30,271 nucleotides of DNA from Holosporales bacterium (GCA_031273545.1 JAISRQ010000056.1:1-30271), one strand, 5' to 3'. Numbered from the stretch's first letter, positions 15,194 through 24,863 are shown. Numbers and translations: made by a program. The notes: a model not told the origin generated them from the letters alone.

Positions 15194-17740
15194 CTATTGC
15201 GCCGGCACTCCCGATGGGGATTGGCGCTGCACCGTCCGAGAGAGCTTGTTCAGGGCTGTTTGCGCTGCTGCTACCATATCCGGATCACCAGCATCTCGTA
15301 TTTTACTGTAATAAAGTCTGGCTTCATCCGGGTAACTATTTGCTTTTAACCCGGCGTACTCGAATGCCGCCTCAAGTGAACCATTATCCGCAGCTAATTT
15401 GTACAGAGACATCTTGTCAGCTCCTGCCTCAGAAGAGAGGCTGCGAGCCAACTTAAACACGCCCTCAAGATTCAAGTATTGATCAGCTACATAATTGTAA
15501 TCGGAACCAAGACCCGATGCAATTAAGTAATATTGCTCAGGCGTAGAATCTGTATCACCCGGAGCGCGCACACCTATGTTAAGACAGTAAGCATAATTTA
15601 AAGCCGCCTCAGATCTATCCTTTTGTTTACTTTTCCTACTGTCAGCAATTGCTTTAAATTTACTTGCTTCCTTTATAACAATATCACGTCTAGCGGAAGG
15701 ACTTTCTAGAAATGCTCGGTACATTTCCTTAGCCTCAGGATTGCCCTTGCGCTCAGCCTTATCGTAATATTTTCTGGCCAGACTAGTGCTAGCAACTGTC
15801 CCTATTCCAAACATACAACAGTGACTAGACACGTACATCGCCGGAATATATTTTTCTGCTATATTGGAAACGAGGGTAGAACCAGATAACCTGTTGACAT
15901 GTACGAAGTTATCACAACACGGATGTAAATACAACACCCCCGCAAAGTATTGCGCCTTAGGCTTATTTATCTTACTGAACAGACCAGCCGCCTCAGGTAT
16001 GTTCATTTCTACTCCCATTCCGTCCTTAAGGCAGCATGCATAATAAAATCTGGTATCAGCGCTATTATTCTCACCAAAATTTTCCTCGGCGAAACGCAGA
16101 TAGCGAGCAGCCTCCGCCGCACGTTCTAGCTTATAAAGAAGACACCCATACGCGCCAACAGCGTTCATACAACGATTCGCGACGAAAGGATCCGTGTCTG
16201 AAGAAATCCCTGTCTCCAGGCAAGAATCAGCAACCTTCTTCAAGTACTGAGCGGCCTCCTGTAAATTAGGATCCATACCTCTTCCAAGCATACAACCATA
16301 ACGATAACACGCGTCAAAATGGCCTTGATCTACAGCTCGCTTATAGTACGTTGCAGCCAAAGATTCATCCTTCTTAACGCCTATACCCTCTTCAAGGCAG
16401 CGAGCATAGTTGAACTGTCCTCTAGCGTCACCAAGAGTAGCACTTCTTTTATACAGTTTAGCTGCATCTGCCAAATCTTTATTAGCAGCATTTTCCATAG
16501 CATCAGACCCACTACCTTCGCCTCTCCGTTCTTCCAGGTACCTGCCATACTGGACAAGCGCTGAAGGGTGGCCTAATTTTACTAAATCATAATAATGCTG
16601 AATATATGTACGCAGGTAATCCGGAGCATTTCCTCCCGAGAAAAACGTATTGCTTTCTTTCGCGTACTTTTTCTTATAAAAATCGGCGACTGCGTACTTT
16701 CCCGCATTGCACAAACCGGACGCAGTATCCATACACAAACCAGCCGACCCCGGCCTAGGTACGTCATACAAATGTGAACCTACAGCTATCCAGCTCTCCC
16801 AATCACCATAGAGCATAGAAGCTATACGACTCGGAGCAAATATCTCTTGACCAGACTGCTTGCTTTTTTGCCTAAACAACAAATGGAACCTTCTGTAATC
16901 ACCGGAATCGTTACGAAGCAGCTCGTTTCGCTTAGCATTAAGATCATTTACAATGCGACTCGCATTTCTGTTCTTATTCTTGGGATCAAGTTCTGCTGCG
17001 AACCTCTCGGAAAAAGTCTTAGCCCCGATAATACCCTCTTGTGCTGATGTTGCGTGATTGACACTATCCCCGATTGCATTTTCATGAGGACCATATACAT
17101 TCAAACCTGCAGCATTGGCAAGCAACCAAGCCCTTGCTGCTGTATCAGGATCGTTCGCTAATTTTTCGTTCAAATCAAGAGCAGAATTTTTTAGCGACGC
17201 TGCAACATTAGATGCATCGGCGACTATGTGAGATTCCTGTGCGATCGCTTCGATAGGGCCAGCTTGCTGGGGATTATGTCCGTTCTCAATTTTGACGAAA
17301 TAGCTGTATTTCTTAATACTTTCAATGGAATCAATAATACTTTTTACTAGTTCTTCATCCAGGATAATATCGCCGGATGCTACCATCTCCGCTGCTTTCG
17401 TTAGGATTATCCATTTAAAAAGATTGGCGTCTTTTTGCAGACCAATAACTTTTTTTAATATAAACGGAGTAAACACTGGTGCCGCTGCCCCCAAGTTACC
17501 GATGTCGACCTTTAATTGAACACCATCACCGCGCAATATCCTCCTTAGCTTCTCAGCCTGTTCAGAAAACGCATTCTCAAAGTAATCCGACGGAGCCGCA
17601 GTCTCCACGACCCTGTACCCCTGAACCTCTGTAGACGCCTGCCTCGCCGCATCTCCACTGCTGACCGCTACTACCGTCAAGCAGCTAAATAATGACGCTA
17701 CTTTTATTTTCTTCAACTTCGTTGTTGTCCCTGTCTTCAT
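15194..17740 (-). CDS. Large secreted Sel1-repeat protein
   Basis: From the chosen start the protein has 848 residues. It begins MKTGTTTKLKKIKVASLFSC, a signal peptide with a likely cut after SSGDA; AGGAGAG lies 7 bases upstream, which favours this ATG over the one at 17770. Residues about 30-360 form a non-repetitive domain with no match I know. From about 390 there are Sel1-type repeats, some canonical (LYKRSATLGDARGQFNYARC, YYKRAVDQGHFDACYRYG) and some strongly altered, with many Cys. The protein is much more diverged than the other Sel1 proteins in the window. A scaffold role outside the cytoplasm is inferred. Confidence 0.85.
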   Translation of the reverse strand: MKTGTTTKLKKIKVASLFSCLTVVAVSSGDAARQASTEVQGYRVVETAAPSDYFENAFSEQAEKLRRILRGDGVQLKVDIGNLGAAAPVFTPFILKKVIGLQKDANLFKWIILTKAAEMVASGDIILDEELVKSIIDSIESIKKYSYFVKIENGHNPQQAGPIEAIAQESHIVADASNVAASLKNSALDLNEKLANDPDTAARAWLLANAAGLNVYGPHENAIGDSVNHATSAQEGIIGAKTFSERFAAELDPKNKNRNASRIVNDLNAKRNELLRNDSGDYRRFHLLFRQKSKQSGQEIFAPSRIASMLYGDWESWIAVGSHLYDVPRPGSAGLCMDTASGLCNAGKYAVADFYKKKYAKESNTFFSGGNAPDYLRTYIQHYYDLVKLGHPSALVQYGRYLEERRGEGSGSDAMENAANKDLADAAKLYKRSATLGDARGQFNYARCLEEGIGVKKDESLAATYYKRAVDQGHFDACYRYGCMLGRGMDPNLQEAAQYLKKVADSCLETGISSDTDPFVANRCMNAVGAYGCLLYKLERAAEAARYLRFAEENFGENNSADTRFYYACCLKDGMGVEMNIPEAAGLFSKINKPKAQYFAGVLYLHPCCDNFVHVNRLSGSTLVSNIAEKYIPAMYVSSHCCMFGIGTVASTSLARKYYDKAERKGNPEAKEMYRAFLESPSARRDIVIKEASKFKAIADSRKSKQKDRSEAALNYAYCLNIGVRAPGDTDSTPEQYYLIASGLGSDYNYVADQYLNLEGVFKLARSLSSEAGADKMSLYKLAADNGSLEAAFEYAGLKANSYPDEARLYYSKIRDAGDPDMVAAAQTALNKLSRTVQRQSPSGVPAQ

Positions 17741-18302
17741 GGTATCTCTCCTAAAAAATTCTGCCATCATTTCGCGCGGTCATTTCCACGCGCAATACCC
17801 TCTAGATATTTTTATTATGAACTAGTAATAAACGAAACGCAACACATCGCGCCGACAATTGTACTCTATTTTTTTTCAAATTTGGATTTTGTCTAATTTA
17901 TAAAAGTATTAAAATTCGTACTTAATGAACCAGAGTATGTGAATATAATGAAGCGATGCACAACGTAGGAAAGGACAAAGGCTGGAAGGGCAAAGCAAGT
18001 GAACCCGACGTACCACCGAACCATTTGCAGCGGGAACTTCCCCCAGGAATTTTGTAGAAAAAATCACGGACAAGAAACAAATAGAAAAAAAAGCACCTTC
18101 GTTAATATTCATGATAGCGGATATTCGCGAATATTGCTACTTACTATGATTATTATTTATTTGAGATTAATACTCATCAAAATGACTTTGTTATTAAAAT
18201 TAATATCCAGAAAGACATGAGACTTTTTAAGACGAATACTCGACAAAAGCCAATAACAATAAAATCTGAAACTTCTAGCAAACGCCCGCAATTACTCATC
18301 TG
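17741..18302. other. Gene-free AT-rich stretch with a 14-bp palindrome
   Basis: About 560 bases between the leader of the large Sel1 gene and the lolA-like stop contain no convincing gene. A perfect palindrome, ATATTCGCGAATAT, lies at 18121-18134 in strongly AT-rich sequence. CGCCCGCAATTACTC at about 18282 may be a scrap of the dispersed repeat. No clear promoter could be chosen. Confidence 0.4.
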
Positions 18303-19247
18303 CTAGCCCGCAATCCTTGGAGCCTCCGGTATATGTTTCATCGCAAAAACATTTGGCGGGAGTGCGTTTACATTGTTCGCTACCAAAGACCCCTTGTCGA
18401 AAACAACGTTCGTGAGCGTGCCTTGGGCGTCTTTTATGTTCCATCCCAAAAGCGCTTCTATGTTTTTATTTTTTGCATACAACGAGAACAGTAACACGAT
18501 TTCTGTGGGATTCCCCATCTTCAACGTTATATATATGCCATGAATACTTTTGTCATAATTAACAGTGTAGGATTTAAAGTTTTTATTTATGTCCAATTTA
18601 TTGGAAAATAAACAAAGTATCGGCATAGAGCTTATACAATAATTAGAAGATTTACCTCGTGTTAAGTCTACTACGTGCATTATTTCGTTTAAAATAAAAA
18701 TTTGCTGAGTAGGAAGATCTATTCTTATTTTTAGCGAACCTTCGTGAATTGCTCTACTTTGAGAATTCGGACCATGTTCGCTGGGCGTTGCAACGCCTGA
18801 CTTGCCCTCTCCCACAGGAGCGTTCGCGTTATTTTGGAACCCTGGGGGCCTTTGCATATAAAAGTTCCCCTTTGATACGGTTGGTTGGCGTTTTTTTTGC
18901 ACGACAACCTGTGTAAACGTCCCAGACAACATATACACGCCATTCATAAAGCGCTCAACCTCGGCCACCATTTGCGCGATTTCAGCCGCAGATAGCTCTT
19001 CATCAGGTGCAGACGATTTTGCATCCGCCACAGGGAATTTGGCTGTCGCCACAGGCTTCGCAACCGAGGCAGACGACTCCGCATTCCCTCCGCTCATCAG
19101 CGCCACGCATCCACTTACCAGGACAAATCCACGAACAAACCCGGTCAAAGCGCCCCCAAACACGCGCGCAGCAACGCCAACGAAAGCGCCGCCACGCGAG
19201 TTCAAATGCTTTCCACTTTTTTTTATATTCAGTTTAGTATTCCTCAT
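18303..19247 (-). CDS. lolA: LolA-like outer-membrane lipoprotein carrier protein
   Basis: LolA is the periplasmic chaperone that carries lipoproteins from LolCDE to the outer membrane. Here residues about 95-300 fit the fold: FMNGVYMLSGTFTQVVVQKK (the usual TxFTQ opening), SKGNFYMQRPPGF (usual G-x-hydrophobic-x-RPG), a beta-rich middle, and KDAQGTLTNVVF (usual D-x-G-x3-T-x-I-x-F), ending with NVFAMK. The protein is long (314) because of an extended N-terminus: a hydrophobic, glycine-rich signal or anchor (about 18-55) and an Ala/Ser-rich linker. An insertion rich in Asn, Ser and Gly (about 140-165) splits the core. The ATG follows the pepA stop directly (TAAATG), so the pair is one operon. 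Confidence 0.6.
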   Translation of the reverse strand: MRNTKLNIKKSGKHLNSRGGAFVGVAARVFGGALTGFVRGFVLVSGCVALMSGGNAESSASVAKPVATAKFPVADAKSSAPDEELSAAEIAQMVAEVERFMNGVYMLSGTFTQVVVQKKRQPTVSKGNFYMQRPPGFQNNANAPVGEGKSGVATPSEHGPNSQSRAIHEGSLKIRIDLPTQQIFILNEIMHVVDLTRGKSSNYCISSMPILCLFSNKLDINKNFKSYTVNYDKSIHGIYITLKMGNPTEIVLLFSLYAKNKNIEALLGWNIKDAQGTLTNVVFDKGSLVANNVNALPPNVFAMKHIPEAPRIAG

Positions 19248-20732
19248 TTAAAAATTTATACCATTACTAATTACGTTATTTAAAAACGCATACATTAAGC
19301 GCACCCCAAACCCTGTAAAACCGGACCCCGTAAGCGGACGATCTTTCTTATCATATGTAACCGCCGCAATATCAATATGAGCCCACGGGGTATTCTTCAA
19401 CATGAAACGCTGCAAAAATTGAGCCGCAGTAATACTCCCGGCACCCCGGCCTGAACCAACGTTTTTCACATCCGCAATATCCGAATCGACGTCCTTATCA
19501 AACGCCGGATCCAAAGGAAGCCGCCACAAACGCTCCTTCACGTTTTCGCCCGCCGCAAGAAGCTTCTCGCTAAGCGCAGAATTATTCGAGAACAACCCCG
19601 CAAACTCATGTCCAAGGGCCACTTGTATCGCCCCCGTCAGCGTAGCGAAGTCAATTATACACTTCGGCGCAAACTCCTTCTCCACGTAAAACAACGCGTC
19701 CGCCAAAACCAAGCGTCCCTCCGCATCAGTATTTTGCACCTCGATCGTTAGCCCAGACATAGAAGTCACAACGTCCGACGGCCTCTGAGCTGTCCCAGAT
19801 GGCATATTTTCCACAAGCCCAACCACGCCGACCAAGTTAATTGGCAACTCCAGCTGCGCCGCCATTTGCAACGTCGCAAGCACAACCGCAGCCCCAGTCA
19901 TGTCCTCCTTCATCTCATGCATATTGTTGGCCGGCTTAATCGAAATTCCGCCAGAGTCAAACGTTACCCCCTTGCCGACAAGCGCGATTGGCGCGTCCCC
20001 TTTGGTGCCGCCGTTCCACTGGCAGACTGCAACATATGGGGCAAGTGCACTCCCCTTAGCAACGCCGAGGAGGGCGTTCATCCCAAGTTTTGTCAAGTCT
20101 TTTTCATCAAAGATATCTACCTTTACTCCAAATTTTTTCAGGTTTTTAGCTTCATTTACCATTGCTTCAGGGGATAAAACGTTTGGAACTTCTGATGATA
20201 ACGTGCGAACAAAGGCGACCGCGTCCGCGACTATGCTGATGTCCTGGTATGCCTTCGCCGCAAGATCTTGGTTACTCGAAGCGAAATATGCAGTCTTTAT
20301 TTTCACATGTTTGGGGTCGTCTTTTTTATATTTATCAAACGTAAAACTGCGAATCTTAAAGCCTGCCGCAATGTGTGCAACCGTTCCTGGACTAAAATTA
20401 TGAGAAAAATCCACTAAAACTTCTTCCTCATTCATCGCGTCCGCCACACAAAATATTTTCGCGCCAAGCTCTTGCGCTTCGATATCGGAGATCTTTGTTT
20501 TGGCCAAGTCCGCGACCTGCACAATAACCCCAGGACCGTTAAACGGCTTGCCCCACAGCGGCTGGATCACTACATTTTGCTTGGAACGTTCGTGTAGCTT
20601 TTTTACGTTTTTTTGCAAAAATTCAATTTCTTCTGCTGCAATTTTTAATGAGGATGAGAGAAGGGTGCCGTTCTCTGCACCAACCACTACCCCTAATACA
20701 GCGTGGGATGGAACGCTAAAACTTATCTCCAT
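19248..20732 (-). CDS. pepA: Leucyl aminopeptidase (M17 family)
   Basis: PepA removes N-terminal residues from peptides in the cytoplasm with two metal ions. All catalytic marks are present: GKGVTFDSGG at 253-262 (Lys254, Asp259), Lys266, Asp277 in KEDM, and the family signature NTDAEGRL at 334-341 (Asp336, Glu338, Arg340). Length 494 is typical. On the minus strand a promoter TGGACG-17-TATAAT lies upstream (20768-20796). lolA follows with no gap. In some bacteria PepA also binds DNA; nothing here speaks for or against that. Confidence 0.95.
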   Translation of the reverse strand: MEISFSVPSHAVLGVVVGAENGTLLSSSLKIAAEEIEFLQKNVKKLHERSKQNVVIQPLWGKPFNGPGVIVQVADLAKTKISDIEAQELGAKIFCVADAMNEEEVLVDFSHNFSPGTVAHIAAGFKIRSFTFDKYKKDDPKHVKIKTAYFASSNQDLAAKAYQDISIVADAVAFVRTLSSEVPNVLSPEAMVNEAKNLKKFGVKVDIFDEKDLTKLGMNALLGVAKGSALAPYVAVCQWNGGTKGDAPIALVGKGVTFDSGGISIKPANNMHEMKEDMTGAAVVLATLQMAAQLELPINLVGVVGLVENMPSGTAQRPSDVVTSMSGLTIEVQNTDAEGRLVLADALFYVEKEFAPKCIIDFATLTGAIQVALGHEFAGLFSNNSALSEKLLAAGENVKERLWRLPLDPAFDKDVDSDIADVKNVGSGRGAGSITAAQFLQRFMLKNTPWAHIDIAAVTYDKKDRPLTGSGFTGFGVRLMYAFLNNVISNGINF

Positions 20733-20767
20733 AAAAGATGAATCCTTGTAAAAAAACGTGATACATC

Positions 20768-20796
20768 ATTATAGGAAAACGTACATTTATCGTCCA
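20768..20796 (-). promoter_or_regulatory. Promoter of pepA-lolA
   Basis: Read on the minus strand: TGGACG (20796-20791), 17-base spacer, TATAAT (20773-20768). The -10 box is perfect and the -35 box keeps four of six consensus bases. The pepA start codon is 36 bases further on, with AAGGA in between. Confidence 0.5.
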
Positions 20797-20831
20797 CACT
20801 GTAATTCTTTTTAATGCAAATTATAGCGAGG

Positions 20832-20901
20832 CCCCCAAAGGTTGCGGACAAAAAAGGCAAGAATTTTAACGTTTATTCGCACAAAAAGGCCATACCCCAG
20901 C
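20832..20901. repeat. Dispersed palindromic element copy upstream of pepA
   Basis: It starts CCCCCAAAGGTTGCGGAC and contains TTTATTCGCACAAAAAGG, a phrase shared with the copy at 341-411. It lies between the divergent or facing ends of pepA and tolA; the interval 20797-21027 has no gene. Confidence 0.55.
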
Positions 20902-21027
20902 TCATCCAAAGATTGCAGATAAGAGAATGAAGAGTCGTAAGTGCACTGTTCAAAAAAACCGGAATCATTTGAAAAGCGAGCATAACTTTCTGACGAGTGA
21001 TAATATTTCCACATTCCGTGCAACGCC

Positions 21028-22365
21028 CTACCGACACATTTCCTTCGGGTCAAACACAAAAATCATGTGCTTCCAAGTATCATATTTATCCGCCGGCAAA
21101 GGAAGCGGACTGCACTCAGGGTCAAGAACCGCACGCAACGCACATTCCGCCGCGATGCGAAACTCAGAGTCCGCTTGAAACCGTTTCGAATCAACAAGGA
21201 CGACCTTGTCCACACTCCCATCTGGTTTAATAAATAACTCAACCTCAACCACGATGTCGTACGCCTTTTCGTGTCCACTGGGCATGTTCCAAAAGCGCTT
21301 CATGTGCTGATTCAACAAGTCAAGTTCTGTTCCCGTCAATTCATTGCCGATTGTCTCCGCCATTGCGGACTTTGTGCTTCCGCCCCCCCCCTTCTTTCCC
21401 AAGAAATCGGTCACAGATTGTGCTGCTGTCCCCTTCTTGGCAAGATCCATTTTTCCCGTTACGACGCCACGCTTTTGCGCCTGCTTGGCGGGCAGCTTCT
21501 TGGCTCCAGGCTTGTTCGCGGGACTTTGTTGCTTGGCAGCAGCATTCTTCGGATCTTTTTTAGTGGGAGCTTTGGCTGCATTTTTTTTGCCATTTGGAGT
21601 AGGAGCCTTCGCTTTTGGATCTTTGGGCACAGCAGGCTTCGCTACAGCAGGCTTCGGTTTTTTAGAGGGAACAGCTTGGCTGTCCTTAGGTGCATCTGGG
21701 GCGACTTCTTTTGGTGTGGCTGCATCTTTTGGTGTATCAGGGATAGCTTTAGGAACTGCATCTTTTGAGGGCTCTGGAACAGGCGCAATTGGAGCAACAT
21801 CTTGAGTCGTCGTTGTTGATGCGACCTCAGGCGTCACGGGGACTGCATCCGAAACCGTTGGTGATACACCAGGAACTTCCGGAACCGCTTTAGTTGGCTC
21901 AGGAGCAGCCTTCGGCGCTGTATCAGGAACAACTTTTGGGGGCTCAGGAGCAACCTTCGGCGCTACATCAGAAGTAGCCTTTGGCGGCTCAGGAGCAACC
22001 TTCGCCCTCACCACTTTAGGAGCGGAGCTATCCTGCCCCTTGTCCCGCACAGGCACAGCAGGGGCTGGCGAAGACGCTGGCCGATCCCTTACAGCGGGTG
22101 ACGAAGTTGGCTGCTCCTTGATTGTAGGAGCCGCACTTGGGGCAGCAGCTCCCTCAGCTGGCGTTTGCGAGTTACAGACAGACTGCGGTCCAATCACAGG
22201 AGCCGCACTTTTTGGGCCCAATTTCACAAAATTCACGATAATGGGGCGAGTAACCGGACTAGGCTTAACACGTCCACGGTGATATTGCGTCTGAAACAGA
22301 AGTAGTGACGCGACAGAAAAATGAAGCAACGCGGATATCAGCGCCGCCTTAGGCATTGTCAACAT
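21028..22365 (-). CDS. tolA: TolA-like envelope protein
   Basis: TolA bridges the inner-membrane TolQR motor and the periplasm or Pal at the outer membrane during cell division. The order here fits: one N-terminal membrane segment (ALISALLHFSVASLLLF, about 7-23), a long Pro/Ala/Lys-rich linker (about 60-310) and a C-terminal domain with FWNMPSG, DIVVEVELFIKPDGSV, then AAECALRAVLDPECSPLPLP and a final YDTWKHMIFVFDP, as in alphaproteobacterial TolA. Length 445. TonB has a similar plan but a different C-terminal pattern. tolQ, tolR, tolB and pal are not in the window. The first 60 codons and the upstream region are duplicated at 23544-23713. Confidence 0.82.
   Translation of the reverse strand: MLTMPKAALISALLHFSVASLLLFQTQYHRGRVKPSPVTRPIIVNFVKLGPKSAAPVIGPQSVCNSQTPAEGAAAPSAAPTIKEQPTSSPAVRDRPASSPAPAVPVRDKGQDSSAPKVVRAKVAPEPPKATSDVAPKVAPEPPKVVPDTAPKAAPEPTKAVPEVPGVSPTVSDAVPVTPEVASTTTTQDVAPIAPVPEPSKDAVPKAIPDTPKDAATPKEVAPDAPKDSQAVPSKKPKPAVAKPAVPKDPKAKAPTPNGKKNAAKAPTKKDPKNAAAKQQSPANKPGAKKLPAKQAQKRGVVTGKMDLAKKGTAAQSVTDFLGKKGGGGSTKSAMAETIGNELTGTELDLLNQHMKRFWNMPSGHEKAYDIVVEVELFIKPDGSVDKVVLVDSKRFQADSEFRIAAECALRAVLDPECSPLPLPADKYDTWKHMIFVFDPKEMCR
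21896..22018. repeat. 45-bp tandem repeats in the tolA linker
   Basis: GGCTCAGGAGCA recurs at 21896, 21941 and 21986, a period of 45 bases (15 residues of the type PKVAPEPPKVVPDTA on the minus strand). Such repeats change length easily, so this part of the linker is probably variable between strains. Confidence 0.6.
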
Positions 22366-22585
22366 AACTACACTAGAAAAATAAAAGGCCCGTCCCTACC
22401 CATGATTCTACAAAAAAAATGAAGCTGCTGACATAAAACTATTTTTTTATTTTTGGTGCAGATTTTTTTATGCAAAGACCAAGAACCGACCCAAATGCTT
22501 ATTTCATCAGCACATTTTACATTGACTCCCCATACATGCATATGGCACAAACAGCCATGGTTGTTTTTTTTGAAAGATCATTTAT

Positions 22586-23464
22586 ATGCTATTTAAAAAG
22601 TTTAAAATTTGTGTATTTGGGTTGATTAGCGGAATTTTAGGCGCGGGACAGGGTTTTTCAGCAAACGTAGTTGACAAGGTTTGTACCCTTATCCAAACGG
22701 ATTTTGTGAACCCAACGTTGTCTAATGATAGTGTACTAGACAAATTCTTGACTCTTGTTGGGGATGATGGTGCATTTCGCGAAATTGCTAATAAGCCAAA
22801 AAAATTGACACGCTTGTGCCTCCACCTTATGCGCGAGCCAGCAATGCATTGTCATGGCAATCGTCCCATTACTTCGTTCAACTTATGCACAAGAGCGATA
22901 CTTATACAGAATCTTCCTTGGGCCCAACAAAATGAAAAGATCCGCTATTTGTCAGGTGTTCTCACTGATGCCCTTCGCAAGGAACTCAAGGGCTGGAACG
23001 ACTCGTTCTCGCCCTTTATCATCAGTGAGTTTCAATTCATTGTAACGAGCATGGGAGCAAATTATCAGCCTGGCGCGTTCAACCAGATCTTGCCAATGTT
23101 TCAAAGAGAGCATTCAACAATGAGTGATACCACATCAAAGAACAGTTGCAGTGCACATGGTTGTATTAATCAGGGCGTATATTTGGAAACGTTAAAAATA
23201 CTAGACGAGGACCAAGCTCTCACATCAAGTGAAAAGCTTGATATTGCAAATTGGTTGATAATGACAGATTACGGGACAACTAGACGAACTATGTTTGTTG
23301 ATCAAAACGGAGGAATTATAGTACGTGGAGGGAACGAAACAATCCCCTACGCCACGGCTCAACAGAAATTAGTAGATATGATAGGAAATTCTCCTGCGAA
23401 GGTAGCTTTTCTTAGTACGATTGCCGAATATGTCGGACAGAGACTAGGTTTCTGGAACAGGTAA
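22586..23464 (+). CDS. Secreted protein of unknown function, duplicated pair, copy A
   Basis: This has 292 residues, beginning MLFKKFKICVFGLISGILGA, a signal peptide with a likely cut after GFSA. The mature part is helical, with conserved blocks shared with copy B: LIQTDFVNP, NDSFSPF, ISEFQFIVTSMG, a Cys motif NSC-x3-HGCINQ and LDEDQALTSSEKLDIANWLI. Cysteines are kept at several positions, which suits an oxidising compartment. It reads divergently from tolA with 220 bases between. A weak GAAAG precedes the ATG. I recognise no family. A hairpin follows at 23481-23508. Confidence 0.82.
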   Translation: MLFKKFKICVFGLISGILGAGQGFSANVVDKVCTLIQTDFVNPTLSNDSVLDKFLTLVGDDGAFREIANKPKKLTRLCLHLMREPAMHCHGNRPITSFNLCTRAILIQNLPWAQQNEKIRYLSGVLTDALRKELKGWNDSFSPFIISEFQFIVTSMGANYQPGAFNQILPMFQREHSTMSDTTSKNSCSAHGCINQGVYLETLKILDEDQALTSSEKLDIANWLIMTDYGTTRRTMFVDQNGGIIVRGGNETIPYATAQQKLVDMIGNSPAKVAFLSTIAEYVGQRLGFWNR

Positions 23465-23473
23465 TAATAGGGC

Positions 23474-23713
23474 CTAGATTCCCCAAAGATTACTGAATCT
23501 TTCAGGGAGCAGACGCTTGCGGGCCTTCGATTTGTGTCCAACTACAGGAGCCGCACTTTTGGGGCCCAATTTCACAAAATTCACGATAATGGGGCGAGTA
23601 ACCGGACTAGGCTTAACACGCCCACGGTTATATTGCGTCTGAAACAAAAGTAGTGGCGCGACAAAAAAATGAAGCAACGCGAAGATAAGCGCCGCCTTAG
23701 GCATTGTCAACAT
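23474..23713 (-). pseudogene. tolA 5' fragment left by the tandem duplication
   Basis: The frame starts MLTMPKAALIFALLHFFVAP at 23713, exactly 1348 bases from the tolA start, and matches tolA for about 56 codons, to SAAPV at about 23544. It then runs 23 unrelated codons into the hairpin region of copy A and stops at 23474. It keeps the membrane segment but lacks the linker and the C-terminal domain. It might still make a small membrane peptide of 79 residues, but a remnant is likelier. Confidence 0.8.
23481..23508 (+). terminator. Hairpin after secreted gene copy A
   Basis: CCCC-AAAGATT, loop ACTG, AATCTTT-CA-GGG: a seven-base perfect inner stem with a flanking C/G stem and a two-base bulge. 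It lies 16 bases after the stop of the 22586 gene. There is no U-run, so it may stabilise the 3' end rather than terminate. The ends resemble those of the dispersed repeat. Confidence 0.5.
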
Positions 23714-23932
23714 AACTACACTAGAAAAATAAAAGGCTCGCCCTACCCATGGTTCTACAAAAAAATGAAGCTGCTGACGCAAAACTATTTTTTTATTTTT
23801 TGGGACGGATTTTTTTGTGAAAAGCAAAACAATCTATCTGAATGCCTATTCGGTTGACATATTCCCCGTTGACACCACGGAATAGATATGGCAGAAATAA
23901 CCATGGTCAATTTTTTATGGAAAAGTATTAAT

Positions 23933-24805
23933 ATGTTATTGAAAAAGTTAAAAATTTGTGCAATTGGATTAATTGGCAGCATTTTAGGCGCGGGACAGAG
24001 TTTTTCCGCGGACGTAGTTGGTCAGGTTTTTTCACTTATCCAAACGGATTTTGTTAACCCAGAGCTGTCTGATGAGCATGTGTTAAACGAATTCTTGAGC
24101 CTTGTTGAGGATGATGCTTCGTTTAGGGAAGTTGTTGACGGACAAGATAAATTGGTACGACTGTGCAGTCGCCTTATTGGCCAGACAGCAGGCGGTTGTC
24201 ACCGAAATATCCCCGTTACTTCATTTAACTTGCTAACAAGAGTGCTACTTCTACAAAACCTTACCTTGGCCGAACAAAATGAGAAAATTAATTATTTGTC
24301 AGGCGTTCTCAATAAAGCCGTTAGCGAAGAATGCACAATGTGGAACGATTCTTTCTCACCTTTTGTCATCAGTGAGTTCCAATTCATTGTAACAAGCATG
24401 GGTGAAAATTATCAACCTGGTTCATTCAGCCAGATCTTGCCAATGTTTGAAAAAGAACATATGGAGATGAGTAGCAACGCACTACAGAATAGCTGTAATG
24501 CACATGGTTGTATTAATCAGTATGTGTATTTGGAAGTGCTGAAGGCACTTGACGAGGATCAAGCTCTTACATCAAGTGAAAAGCTTGATATTGCGAATTG
24601 GTTGATAAAAACTGATTATAGTCAGACCAGAGAAACTATGTTTGTCGGCAGGAATGGTAAAACCATAAGAAATGCACGTGGAATGAACAGAGTAGTACCT
24701 TACGAGACAGCACAAAGAAAATTAATCGATATGATAGGAGATTCTCCTGCAAAAGTAGCGTTTCTTAGTACGATTGCCGAAGAGGTTGAACGTAGACTGG
24801 GTTAA
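23933..24805 (+). CDS. Secreted protein of unknown function, duplicated pair, copy B
   Basis: From the ATG that matches copy A the protein has 290 residues; a longer frame from 23888 adds 15 codons without homology. It opens MLLKKLKICAIGLIGSILGA, a signal peptide. It shares with copy A LIQTDFVNPELSD, NDSFSPF, ISEFQFIVTSMG, the NSC-x3-HGCINQ Cys motif, LDEDQALTSSEKLDIANWLI and DSPAKVAFLSTIAE. Differences concentrate in residues about 60-130 and just before and after the Cys motif. Both copies are intact, so both may be in use. GGAAAAG precedes the ATG. A stronger version of the same hairpin follows. Confidence 0.82.
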   Translation: MLLKKLKICAIGLIGSILGAGQSFSADVVGQVFSLIQTDFVNPELSDEHVLNEFLSLVEDDASFREVVDGQDKLVRLCSRLIGQTAGGCHRNIPVTSFNLLTRVLLLQNLTLAEQNEKINYLSGVLNKAVSEECTMWNDSFSPFVISEFQFIVTSMGENYQPGSFSQILPMFEKEHMEMSSNALQNSCNAHGCINQYVYLEVLKALDEDQALTSSEKLDIANWLIKTDYSQTRETMFVGRNGKTIRNARGMNRVVPYETAQRKLIDMIGDSPAKVAFLSTIAEEVERRLG

Positions 24806-24833
24806 CGAAAACAGGTAATAATGGTACCTAGAT

Positions 24834-24863
24834 CCCCCAAAGATTACTGAATCTTTCAGGGGG
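24834..24863 (+). terminator. Hairpin after secreted gene copy B
   Basis: CCCCC-AAAGATT, loop ACTG, AATCTTT-CA-GGGGG: five plus seven paired bases with a two-base bulge, 29 bases after the stop. No U-run follows. It corresponds to the hairpin of copy A but with a longer C/G stem. Confidence 0.55.

Noticed and set aside
21271..21805. Overlapping plus-strand frames opposite tolA
   Set aside because: They mirror the Ala/Pro/Lys-rich linker of tolA and have no start signals or domains.
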